In this document: piece after piece, positions 48,379 to 59,770 of the stretch | Numbering within the stretch: position 1 is the first letter of the stretch | How the letters are laid out: each line of letters opens with the position of its first letter | From: Owenia fusiformis | Lineage: Eukaryota > Annelida > Polychaeta > Sabellida > Oweniidae | Assembly: GCA_903813345.2 (NCBI GenBank) | Contig: CAIIXF020000009.1 | Coordinates: 22,035,759 to 22,099,758, forward strand | Reading direction: 5' to 3' | Length of the DNA stretch: 64,000 nucleotides | Translations under genes and position numbers: made by a program | Notes under the pieces: model-generated | Database searches by the model: none | Seen by the model: the letters and a program-made list of their open reading frames with translations, nothing else | Told to the model about the DNA's origin: nothing

Positions 48379-49603
48379 CACGGTGTTATAGCATGACGGT
48401 TACGTCAAGGCGATTTGCAAAATTTGCAGTAACGATAACAAAAAATGGCGGATGGGAAAGACAGCATGTCCTCTTTCTCGCGTGGAGGCAATATTTGAAG
48501 ATAAGATTTCAACTAGTTCCATTCGGTGACGTATATATGGATGGGTATAAAGACTGGGTCAAATCTGCCAGGTGGTTTACTAGAAGCGGAATATAAGCTC
48601 TAAACTTACCAACTGAGATGTCCAAGTTCATATTTTTAGTCCATTCTCGTGATTTCTCAGTATATGTGCCTCAGAGCCACTCAAACTATCAATAGTAAGT
48701 AAACTGTGTATAAACAAGCCATAAAAGGACAAATCCAGAACAGGAACGTGGTCATATTGTAAATAATAAGGTTTCAAACGCAATGTCGTTAGACGACTAC
48801 GTATGAATTCTATGGACGTATGCATGTACATCTTTCAAGTTAAGGTTGCTAGTTCTGATAGCCTCTTTCCATGTACTTGTTATAATGGGTAAGAAATGGA
48901 ATATTGAATTGCTTCTATTTGTTTTCAGGACTCGCAAGAGACTGAGAGACGCTCTTGTTTGAGCCTCCATAGAGCAAGGAAAAAAAATGTGTCTTGCTTT
49001 ATTTATTAAACCAATTTAAGTTAAAAAGATAGCAATGAAGAGGCAAAAGAAGAATTAGCATCAAGTACTGATGAATATGACAGAATTAATAACAATGATT
49101 CTGGTATACATATTTGAATGAGGTTCGCGTAACCGTCAATCAATTTTTTGCGTAACCGCAAATTAAAAATACAATATGATGGCTTAAGTAGAACATATTA
49201 GGTGGTTTCCAATGCTCAATTGGCTTTTTATGATCGTATGTAGGTTACATCAAAATAACCCGAGGTCGTTAGGCAATGTAGACCATACCATAACGACAAA
49301 AATAAACAAATTACTAAATTTTGTGTAGTTTTGAATTTCAAACTCAACAGTTTTTCGCTTATTTTATGTTATCCCCGGGCATCAATTTGCAAAGAATACG
49401 TTCAAAATATACATTACTAAATGCATCACCGAATGCGATGCCTACACAAATCGTTCATCCTTTCATTAATACACAGTAGAAGAAAATAATGCACCAACCT
49501 TAGTTTTATGTTCCCTCGCGGCGATTTTGTTGGATAAATCAGTGATCGTAGTCGTCTAATCTCGTTTTCAGAGGTGTCGTAACCGTCATGCTATAACACC
49601 GTG
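48379..49603. mobile_element. 1.2-kb element with 27-bp terminal inverted repeats
   Basis: CACGGTGTTATAGCATGACG plus GTTACG at the left and its exact complement at 49577-49603. It lies 320 bp upstream of the CHT start codon exon. No transposase frame seen; the motif GCGTAACCG is repeated inside. Confidence 0.85.
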
Positions 49604-50462
49604 TTAACGACTGAAAAGTTTATTAATAAGCGTCCCGATGTGAACCTAGTTATCGATCGATACAAAGATTTAAATATTTGTTTTCGTTTTTTGCAGACAT
49701 GAAAGAGCTCAGAGGCTAACTATTTGTTGAGTCAATGTCACTTTATTGTCACATTGTGATCGTAGCACTGGTCATCACAAAAACTGGTCTTTTAATCTAA
49801 ATGGCACACAATGAAAACACAACTCTATATAACATTCTCTTATTCGTGCAAAAACTACCCACAATGGAGTACCTCGGGATTCTACGTATAAAAACGCAAC
49901 AAACAAATAAATAGCAAAGCTACAAAACCAGTTTATCATGAAGCCACGTTTCTTCTCTTTTTCATGATATGTCATTCCTATACAGGGGATCATGGTTGGC
50001 TGAATTATCATCGTTTTTGTTCAGTGGGAAAAACTCGATCTTAGAACAAGTTTTATTCATTGGAAAATTCAGCCCCTGGACCTGGTGCTGAACATGGCAA
50101 AGAAATGGAACTAGTAATGACTGCATTGATTTCATTCAATGTGCCTCAAAGCTACATTTCTCCTCTTTTCAAAGATATTTTTATGTACTAATCTAGAGAT
50201 GGCTATATTTAAATACAAATATCACACGAACATGTACTTCATTTAAAACACTTGAACGGAGATCATGAATATCTAAGCACAGAGACCAAAAACTGTTCAG
50301 AGACCTAGCAAGAAAAAGCAAACTCAGTGTCAACCTGTCGTAAGAAAAATGGACCCTTCCTCAAAAACATGATCTAACGTGAAAATAAATACTGTCTAAC
50401 ATCGCCTTCTCCCTCCAATCGAAAGCCAATATCTACCTTTTGCATTTGTTCGACTCCCCTGC
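49604..50462. other. No gene seen
   Basis: AT-rich intergenic or 5' region between the first coding exon of copy A and copy B; no feature I can support. Confidence 0.5.
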
Positions 50463-50756
50463 TTAAATTTTAAATGTTTGGAAGTACTTTGAATCTAAAA
50501 AATAAGCTATCAAAGGACCATATTGAAACAGTATATGTAAAAACAGAAACATTTATACATGACCTAACTTTTGTATATTTAATTTTGTTATGTAGTTTGG
50601 CTATCATATGTGTGGCCTCTTATATTTTGTTGCTTTCTGCCATGTTATTTTCTAAAAATAAACAAATGTTATGCCTTGTACATGTTTTTTTCATATACTG
50701 TTGCAATTCTTGCTTATTTTTTAAATTCAAAGTACTTCCAAATTTTTTAAATTTTA
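50463..50756. mobile_element. Hairpin MITE, about 294 bp
   Basis: TTTGGAAGTACTTTGAATCT at the left pairs with AAATTCAAAGTACTTCCAAA at the right; both ends also carry AAATTTTAAA / TTTAAATTTT. Confidence 0.85.
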
Positions 50757-51324
50757 CTGTGAGGTAGTTATCACAAGACCCTGCGTGCATGGTAGCCAAT
50801 ATTACAATCCAGAACCAGGACACCATACACGGGATATTTCATTAATTCTGAAGTCATTCCAATACATGTTGAAGAAAAATTTGAAAAACACCCGATAGTA
50901 TTTGTTTTCAGAAAGTAACCCTGTGTGACCCCATTTTAGAGGCAAAAGCCCCTGTTACAATCAAAACGAAATTATGTCTTCTTAATAAGGTAGTGGTAGG
51001 TGGTTGACCGAGGAATATATTTTCAAATTTTATATATGCATAATGATCGATTCCAATGTGGCTAGTGAATACACAAGATTAACCTTGAAACGATCATCAT
51101 GGTACACCCTGTATATCAACAAACAACCGAAGATAAAAATTGATAGTTGATATAGTAAGCAATGAATATAGAACTAAAACTGAAAAAGGAATGCAATATC
51201 AGCGTATCGGTAGCTTATAATAATGCATGACGGGGAGTTTTTTTTTTTTACAAATTATGATACTTTAATACACTTGTTTAAGAATGATTGGTGCAACATG
51301 CCATAGGCGTACATATACGTTCGG

Positions 51325-51690
51325 ATTTAGCGTCATGTCACATTATTGTAAGAAGAATATTACAACGCTCACCACTCGAGCTCTATGTTACATAAGTACA
51401 AAAACCAAAAAAAACAATGTCGGAACGATATATCACATAATATGAAACACTGCAGCAATATGTTATGTGACATAGGTATATTTAAGAACAATATTACAAC
51501 AGTATGTCACATTAGTATAATAACAATGTTACTACGCTATGACACATTAATATAAGAACATAATGTCACAACAAAATGTCACATTAGTGTAAGAACAATG
51601 TCAAATGATATGTCACATTAGTGTAAGAACAATGTCACAATGATATGTCACATTGGTAAAACAACAATGTCACACAAGTTACATTGGTAT
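51325..51690. repeat. Irregular tandem repeat, TGTCACATTAGTRTAAGAAC
   Basis: About eight imperfect units, roughly 40 bp each, of TGTCACATTAGTGTAAGAAC with ACAATG. A related pair (CTAAGGTAACATAGCGTTGT) is near 37095 beside copy A's 3' end, so the array sits at the same relative place downstream of both copies. Confidence 0.75.
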
Positions 51691-51975
51691 AAAATAATCA
51701 TTGATGTAAAAATCTCAGAAAAAGTGTTACTAAAATATTATTACAGATACTTCTGTAATTCATCATCGAATCAAACAATGTCCATGATTACTGAACGTGT
51801 ACGTACGTACATACAGCATTTATCTGCAGTCCCTTGTGCATACTAAAATATCATAAAAAATGTACAACATATATGATGTACAATTATATTCATATACAAG
51901 TAGTAATGATAAATCCATTACACACATTTTAAAACGTATAGTAATGAGCACAATTTCAGTCTCAATTTCAATAAA

Positions 51976-52362
51976 GGTACTAATCAAACAGCACTCTCTT
52001 GCAAGATCCGCTTGTATTCGTAGATTTCACCGTATGATCTAGCAGAAAATCGCACTCTTTAGCAAGATTCACACACAGGTAGGTCATAAAACTGCATCTA
52101 AATCAAAATTGACAATAAATCTCCGATCTGTTTATGGTATATTTAATTGAATCGCATCTTCGCACGCTCGGTCATCACTGCGTGATCTGATTAAAAAGGT
52201 TCTATGAATGCTATAAAAGATAATGTCCTTAGTTTTGTTGGCATGATATCCCTTCCCATTTGAAGATAAACACAACTTGACGCTAGACGCTTTTGCTAGA
52301 TCGTGCGGTGAAATATACGAAAAACCGCGGATATTGCAAGAGGGTGCTGTTTGATTATTACC
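51976..52362. mobile_element. 387-bp MITE downstream of CHT copy B
   Basis: GGTACTAATCAAACAGCACT and inverted AGGGTGCTGTTTGATTATTA pair, and pairing runs for about 65 bp through GATTTCACCGTATGATCTAG. It lies 80 bp from the copy B stop codon. Confidence 0.85.
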
Positions 52363-52443
52363 TGTTAATTTGGATAAACATTCTCAATGTTAAAATATCA
52401 TTTTCCTGTCAATCCCCTACTAAAAAATACCAACTAATTAGTA

Positions 52444-53007
52444 TTACAATTTAGTTGTGTCATATTTCTCTTTCTCAAGATCATCTCTACTTGCGGCAAC
52501 TAAGCCCGGATTTGAAATCCCATTTTTTGTATGAGTTTTTTGCCAGGGGGTGGAAACCTCTGCTGTATCATCTGATGATTTGTATATACTTCTGTCGTAC
52601 AGAACTGCCTTGAAAATGTCCGCACTTTTCGGGAGAATTCCATTATGGAAGAGCATGTTTGTGAATAGAGACACGCATATAATCGTCACCAGGCTGCATA
52701 ACATTGACACCGCCCTGAACGGCATTTCATATGGGTATGGTATCACTTGTGGAAGCGACAATAATGGCTCGCCTCCTCCTAATCTCAAGACAAGCCCGAC
52801 GATATATCCACACACCGATCCGTAGGTATTTGATGGTGGCCAATGAACAACCAAGAGAAGTTGTGGAAACAAGATCACGAAAACAAGGTCGGAACAGAGA
52901 GAAAATAAATCATATACTGACTTCACTGTTATGCCCATCACTGTTGCCAAAGCACCAACAACAAATATACCAACCCTAAGAATCCAAAGGATTTCCTTCT
53001 GGGATGC
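52444..53007 (-). CDS. CHT copy B last exon
   Basis: A 564-nt exon ending at a stop at 52444-52446. Membrane-spanning part is almost the same as copy A (ASQKEILW for [13 protein letters not shown] for KSIYD, EPLLS for EPILS). The tail reads [20 protein letters not shown] and ends KYDTTKL, so divergence is concentrated in the cytosolic tail. Confidence 0.93.
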   Translation of the reverse strand, partial: ASQKEILWILRVGIFVVGALATVMGITVKSVYDLFSLCSDLVFVILFPQLLLVVHWPPSNTYGSVCGYIVGLVLRLGGGEPLLSLPQVIPYPYEMPFRAVSMLCSLVTIICVSLFTNMLFHNGILPKSADIFKAVLYDRSIYKSSDDTAEVSTPWQKTHTKNGISNPGLVAASRDDLEKEKYDTTKL

Positions 53008-55353
53008 CTGAAAATGAAGACGCCAGTGTATGAACGAAGAGTATATAAAAATGATGACAAACTGGTTTATCTCTTGAGATAAGATGCAGTCTATTTAGTG
53101 ATGTCTGATGCACCATATTCAATTATACTATTTAGTATTTATTAAGTGACATATGATGCAACAATGCTTACCCTCCTCCTAAATATCATTTTGTAGACAT
53201 TGTTGGCGAACATTGAGCTAGCAGAGAGAACGCTTGAATCCGCAGACGACATAACGGCTGCTGACACAGCACCCAAACCAACAAATGACACCCACGTGGG
53301 GCATAAGTATTGCAACACCAGGGGCAGGATCAGCTTGTTATCATCTTCTGGGATACTTCCGTTGGTCAAGGACCAATTGCGACCATCGGTAAAGTAATCT
53401 GTTTTATTCCAGTCTAAAATGCGAGATTACATACTTTAAACTATCAGAACCATGTACTTTTGTTCAGCTTAATTTTTGTGATACATGACTAAAGGAATTC
53501 GTATTTTCTAATTATGCACGGATGGATGGCCATAGTAGTCAATCCGAGTTCATAAACATTTAGTTATGCATGATGGATCGTTCATTGTTGAGTAATAATG
53601 AACAGCACATATGTACTAGGCGATCTCGGTTTTGGAGAATTTAGCCATGATTGAATCTATCTCAAAGTACATCTGCAATTTTCACTCACACTGCTAATAA
53701 ACCCATGATATCCCAAACTACGACATTCCCGGATGTGCATAATGCACGGCCGTTCATTTTTGAAGAATTAAAGAACGGATATGCTGCACTCTGATTGGTT
53801 GAGAAACTCAATTAGAGTACGGTCATGTTTGAAGCGAATACAAATAACCTGTAGAGTAGCCTACTGCTCCAATGAGAATTGCGGGGATCGTCATTATAAA
53901 ACACCCGAAAGCTCCAACAAATGAAAGCATCTGTGCCCGGCCTGCCGATCTTGATGACAGAACTCTTTGGAAATATGCCTGAAAGCATTATATGAAGTCT
54001 CAATGCATCATAATTACAATATCAGTGAACGTTTTACCGTGACCACGATCTCATTTACTGAAACTGTAAAGACTTACACTTTAGTAATATTCCTACCTGC
54101 CACGGTATCCCACCAAATATAAGCAATAGGGCGTAGTCTAGCCATGTTCCAATGTCTTTCACCGCTATCGTTCCTACCCATCCTGCTGTGACTTCGCCTG
54201 GTAAAGCCGTTTGTGCAATAGGTGTCACTGCTTCGTGGGTCATGGCAAATGGAACAGAAAGCCACTGAAAATCATTAAATCGACGTTTGATGTATTGAAC
54301 TGGATCGGGTAGATTAATATGATTAAATTGGATTTATAATGAATCAGTATTCACTCTGTATCTTCTTTTTCTTTGACTTAAAATGATCGTTTTTAATATT
54401 TTGTTTTTTTCTTCCAAGGTCAAAATAATTCGATTTGAACGCCTACTGGATATATAAAGCCATTTGTCATTTTTTGTTATCTCAGCTTTTACGGAATACT
54501 TATTAAATTAAAAAATGAAACATTGTTCTCAGTTTGATTTTGTTACAAGTATGCACTAACCAGTCCGACAAATATACAAATGAGTTGTACAATATCTGTA
54601 TACGCCACTGAATATAGTCCTCCAAGTAGTGTGTAGAAAACGGCTATACAAGCAGATACAATGATAGCTATCAGGTTATCAATGCCCATGACCACGGATA
54701 ATGTTGCACCTAAAATATCACAAAGTCCATGGAAATGTATTATTATTGATTGGATTTGGTAAATTGTTTATCACTTTAATGCCTGAGGTAATGTCATTTT
54801 CTGCATGCGACAGAGAGATGGATGAAAAATAATTGTAGCACTTTAGGGCAAAAATTCTATTTTGATGGAAATTTTTAAATTATATTCTTATTCCATTGAC
54901 CAGTTCCCGTTTCTACTGTTCATTCTAACCCTGGGACAAATAACATCATTCCTTGTTGCTCAGCTCTAAGGGTCCTTGTTTCTTAGCGCCCAGATCGATC
55001 ATGTTAAAGTTTTTTTAGCCAAACTTAATGTCATGCATGTAAATGCGATTAGAGGATGTCTGTCAATTTAACAAAGGTGTGATAGTTACCCAATGCTGAT
55101 AGAATTGAAGCAGACCAGAAAACCTCTGCCATTAGTGCAGGGATGAAAAGAAATCCACCCATGACGTCACCATATTTCCGGGTAAATGGGTCAAGCATTG
55201 TGATATATCCTTGTTCCCTCATTGGTTTAGCGAAAAAGAAACCTCCAAGGGCGAGACTGATAGCATATCCAAATGGTGCTTGGGTCCATGCTAACCCGTT
55301 GAAGAATGTTGCTTCTGCTGTTCCATTGATATAACCCCCTCCTACCCATGTAG
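52444..55353 (-). CDS. High-affinity choline transporter (CHT/SLC5A7-like), copy B, exons 2-7
   Basis: Six exons, all open with GT-AG sites and correct phases, encode about 504 residues corresponding to CHT from TATWVGGGY to the C-terminus. Exon lengths equal those of copy A except exon 4 (168, intact) and the last exon (564 against 561). The first coding exon was not found between 55354 and 64000. The duplicated flanking DNA can be followed from 43.8-45.1 kb (copy A) to 60.9-61.7 kb (copy B), so the matching exon 1 would be expected near 64.5 kb, just outside the window. Copy B is the copy with an intact reading frame. Its only clear protein difference from A is in the cytosolic tail, plus scattered single substitutions. 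Confidence 0.92.
53172..53413 (-). CDS. CHT copy B exon 6
   Basis: A 242-nt exon with the [20 protein letters not shown] segment; essentially identical to copy A. Donor GTAAGC in place of GTAAGG. Confidence 0.93.
53849..53978 (-). CDS. CHT copy B exon 5
   Basis: A 130-nt exon with the same protein as copy A (AYFQRVLSS to AVGYST). Base differences seen are silent. Confidence 0.92.
54097..54264 (-). CDS. CHT copy B exon 4 (intact)
   Basis: A 168-nt, 56-codon exon from [20 protein letters not shown] through [20 protein letters not shown] to GGIPWQ. It is the intact counterpart of the frameshifted exon in copy A; the Thr codon ACA at IGTW spans the base missing from A. Confidence 0.93.
54561..54709 (-). 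CDS. CHT copy B exon 3
   Basis: A 149-nt exon, open, encoding the same [19 protein letters not shown] and [14 protein letters not shown] segments as copy A, with FVGL for FIGL near the donor. Confidence 0.92.
55090..55353 (-). CDS. CHT copy B exon 2
   Basis: A 264-nt exon with the same boundaries as copy A. It differs in the protein by YAISLALGG for YATSLALGG and LMAEVFW for LMGEVFW. The acceptor needs one base from an exon 1 not seen in the window. Confidence 0.92.
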
Positions 55354-55700
55354 CTGAAAATGACATCGTATGTTTCATAATGTTGTTGATTGTCGAAGAA
55401 TGAGGTCCAAGAATAACTTATCATGTTAAAATTATGTTGTTATTGCAATCTAGTATCTTCAGCGTAATTTGTATATTTTGAGAAGTCTACGCACTTTTTT
55501 CACCCGATTACTATTATTTACAGTTTTACATGTCCGAAAATCAGATGGAGGCGACCCAAACGAATTCATAAAACACGTTCTTATCGCTCGAATCAGATTT
55601 ACTGGCCACAGATGGAATATTTGACGATTCGGGACCTTCAACAAATATTTTGCGTTTTAGCATTAAACACTTACACTGACTTCATGACAATGTATCAATA

Positions 55701-55830
55701 GGGAGTTTAAGCTTGCAATGTTTTTTACAACCGTGAACGTGAACGGAAAATTTTTAAGCGATGCATTTGTATGAGCGATCGGTAAATCCTTATTGGTTGG
55801 CGTTTCGATTATATGGAAGCTTAAACTCCC
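55701..55830. mobile_element. MITE orthologous to 42501 element (copy B)
   Basis: Same GGGAGTTTAAGCTTGC ends in the same position of CHT intron 1; slightly longer than in copy A. Confidence 0.85.
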
Positions 55831-56970
55831 TAGTGTCTACCCCAAAATGTGCAAACTAAAAACCGACTATTCTACTGTATAATCATATAATAGCAGAGGC
55901 TAAACGGCGCTACATGACCGAACCTTTAGAATTTAATATCGTCAATGTGACATTTGGAGTAGTTGATTTTATTCAATTTGATTCAAATACAGAATGACAC
56001 ACATTTTTCTTTGAGGGTCTATGAATGAAATTATGAAGTCTGATAAATTCAATACATATTCAATTGATCAGCCTCTGGTATCACAGGCAGGAATCGAAAC
56101 AATTGTCCGCTGTGACGGAGCATGCTATTTTTCATGAAAACACTTTAGTAAACTCTCAATTTGTTTTTTAACTCATATGTTTGATAGACTGTGGACTACT
56201 CTGATAATTGCAACTTCTACTTTTCATGGAAGGTCACACATTCCACATATTTCAAACAGTCTGTATGGTTATGCTGGGCACTTTCTGGGTAGTTGGACTT
56301 CATGTAGGGGTGGCAGACGGCCCTCAGGCCAATTCATACCCCCACCCCAAGAAAACCTTGGGGGTACTTTAATACCACCTGATAAAAAGAATACTAATGC
56401 ATGTTATACATTCATAGTTTTATAGTAGGCAGGGCATACTATGGTTAGTCAGTGCCAAGAACGTCGAATCTCTAACTTATATGGTTACCATGGAAACAGT
56501 ATTTATATCTCAAATCTTCTCAATTTGACCTCCAACAAAATATGTCCCCTAGCCCTCAAAGTGAAATATTTCCAAATTTGTTTGGATTTTGTGGCTATCA
56601 CATTGTCAAAAGTTGTATAAATATGTACATATTCACACTAAAGCACTAAAAGTTGATATAATGCTCTAATAAATCAATAATATTTATCAGATATAGTCAC
56701 ACACAACTACTTTAAAGGGAAAAGCGGGCGTGGCACTTTTTGGTACTTTTTGGTAGCGAAAAATACATATTACACTAACAATAATTGACATTTATTATAT
56801 ATATTTATTATTATCGATATATTAAAAGAGGCTCACTTGGTTAGATCGGAGAATTAGCTGCATGTTAAAGCTGCCGCTTTGTTCAGTTTATAACAAAATT
56901 GATATTAAGCCCGAAACAGTAAGAAATATTAAGCAAATATTTCATTCTATGGAGGGCAATACCTGTTCAT

Positions 56971-57041
56971 CTTTCAATGATTTTTGCAATATGCATTGCC
57001 CGTAGGGCAATGGTAATACATGTTGCAAAAATCATTGAAAG
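56971..57041. repeat. 71-bp palindrome inside the 4.7-kb element
   Basis: CTTTCAATGATTTTTGCAAT and GTTGCAAAAATCATTGAAAG pair around GCATTGCCCGTAGGGCAATG; a near-perfect hairpin with a GTA loop. Confidence 0.88.
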
Positions 57042-59634
57042 TGCAGTTGTCAGAATCCCCAGGCTGGCAATACGCTGGGCAATACGTCTTTTAAATATGC
57101 CAATAATTCAGGGAGCTGTGAAATACGCTATGGTTTTTAGTCACATGGTACTGAATTAGCCAATCAAATCACACGATTTATAGCACTGATGTAATAATTA
57201 GTGCTACTTCCATGAACACCCATTTTGTAGAATAAGATTCTGATTCTCGTATTTGGTATATATATGAATTAGATAAAAAAAAAACCAGTCGAACATATTG
57301 TTGAGCATCAAACAAAGGTACAAGCTATATATCATTTCTCAAAATGGCCACTTTACTGAAGAAATTGTCAAAATATTATATGTATCAAGTTTTAATGTAT
57401 TTACATTTAAATATAGCTGTCTTAATAAGTACACATGATGAAAATACAGGCACAAACAAAACGCATACTTTCTGAAACCCTGCGTTTGGATATTGATAAA
57501 TTGAATGATATTGGCTAAAAACTTCTGTCAGAATTGAAACAATATTTCCCCAAGAAAAGTCAACATTTCAAAACAACAGCAATAGCTAGAACCATCCTAT
57601 TTAGATGTTTACTTGACAGTATTAGAGAATTGGGGAAGCCTGACAGAGAATCATCGCAGAGGTAGAAAGATTTGATAAAGAAAATGGAGTTTTAGTGTGG
57701 GAGGGGGGTGGGCGTGTAATTGTATACTTGTTTATAAAATTGATAAACTTGATAAAATGACATATTTTAGACAAGGATAGGCATTTGCCATCATAAAATA
57801 TGAGAGATAATGACTCATAAACTTAAACTATGGAGATTTGGGGTAGTAATATGGAACATACAGTATATGGAAACTGTAATCTTATAAGATCTTGTCCAAT
57901 TGCTCAGATGCGAGTAGGTAGTTACCAGTTTCGCCACCAGGTGGCTGATTCGGGGGAAATGGCAGGGTATTACAAAATTCCCTTGAACTTGAATATTCAT
58001 CAGTTTTAGTGATTCACTTTTCATATTACCCATATGTATGTGATAGTTATACAAATTAAAATATGTCCAGTAAAAGAAAATATTATCTGCCCAACACAAG
58101 AAAAGATATTTCACTTTTTGTGGTTTTACAACAAGGGGTCTATGGGGAATCTCTCCGACCTAGAAGTCACATTTTCAAAGAAAATTAAATTTTCAAAGTT
58201 GATGAACTCTTTTCAAAACCACATTTCTAGATGTAACTTTACATGTAGATTCCAAATATGACATCGGGTTGACTAAATTTTTAATGACGTAAATCAAGAT
58301 TATTTCTACTCACATCTAGGATATTTCAGTCATACCTGATTATAAAGGACCATTGATGTTACAGCATCAGGGCATATTACGTATAATATTAAATCATGAC
58401 CATCATTTCTACTGTGCCAAAATCATTCAACCAATTTTAAAATGGAATACGAGAACAAGATTTCTTATTTTAGGTTACAGTGCTGGTATATATTAATTGA
58501 TCAGTCGTTTAACTGGCATATTTTCTTGAATTTTAACATTTAATGTCCCAAACTCCCACAAACTGCAGAAAAGTATACCCCATAAATCATATTTACCAAA
58601 ATTAGTGTCTCCAAGGCTTCACACCAGCGTGCATAATGCATTTGTCACGAGTTTGAGCTGAAATTTCGCCAAAATGAAGTAGGCTAAGGGTAGTCTCTGC
58701 CAGGTTTGTTTATTGTGGTAAGCTTGTGAGTGCTCAGAAGCAAATAATTCATGTGCGCAAAATAATCAAATAATCTGATTGGTCTAAACTTTGCTGCACA
58801 TGCGCACAATGTGTGCCATGTTTTTTCTAGTGATTTCGTTTCGTTTCATGCAGTTTGCGTTTCAGTGTAACTTCCGCAAAAATGGCGGACCATGGACAGA
58901 ATTAAGAGATAAAATCACTTCGAAATTTCAAGAGAACTTTTTACCTATATAGCAAAACTTTTGTTTTATTTGTGCATTCTATCTATCAGATAAGAGTTTC
59001 AAGGGTATGTAGGCAAATTCATTTTGGTAAGAACACTCTGTTTAGTTTGAAAACGCACCCTTTATTATTATATATCAGCACTGTATATTCATGTGTCTAA
59101 TACATAATATTTGATATTAAACATATTTTCTTTTATTGTTTTATACACTAAACAGATTTGTCTAGATATTATTTTAAGTTTTAACATAACAAAACACTTT
59201 CCATGTTGAAGGAATCACTGAAGGTACATCATTTCAGAAATGTGTAAATTGTTTATATTTCTTTATTTTGTGAAATACTAAAAGGAGTTATACCCGAACC
59301 TTGTTAACCATGAGTCAATGAATGCATCATATAATATCTGCAAAATGATGCACTATGCAATTCATACATGGAATAATATATTTTGCCATATTGGAATCAA
59401 GTATTATCTTTAATCCATTGGATAGATCATGCATTACCTGATGTTGATGTATTGATAATAGAACTGATTCTGAATCAGTTAGTCAATTGTAAGACACCAT
59501 TTATCCGAGAAAATAAGAAATCTTAGTTAATATGTATTAAGGCAGGGCACAACATTTCATCTATCATTTATTCATGTTTAAATACTACATCTATAGTTCC
59601 AGTGTCATTTAAGCCTGATTTGGTGCAAATGTCA

Positions 59635-59770
59635 AAGCATAACGTCAACTCTAAAGTAGTTTAATTCAATGAAAATTAAAAATATCAAAATCGACAATTA
59701 CTGTCCGCCATTTTAGATGCGAAGGTTACGACCGTTACCTTCACTCTGTTACAAATTTTCATTGCCCTCT
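59635..59770. repeat. Fragment of the GGCGGAC foldback family
   Basis: AACGTCAACTCTAAAGTAGT and CCGCCATTTTAGATGCGAAG match the right arm at 61860-61960. It lies inside the 4.7-kb element. Confidence 0.7.

Noticed and set aside
50474-50767. 97-codon frame with two hydrophobic stretches
   Set aside because: Its two ends are the inverted arms of a MITE, and an opposite-strand frame mirrors it.
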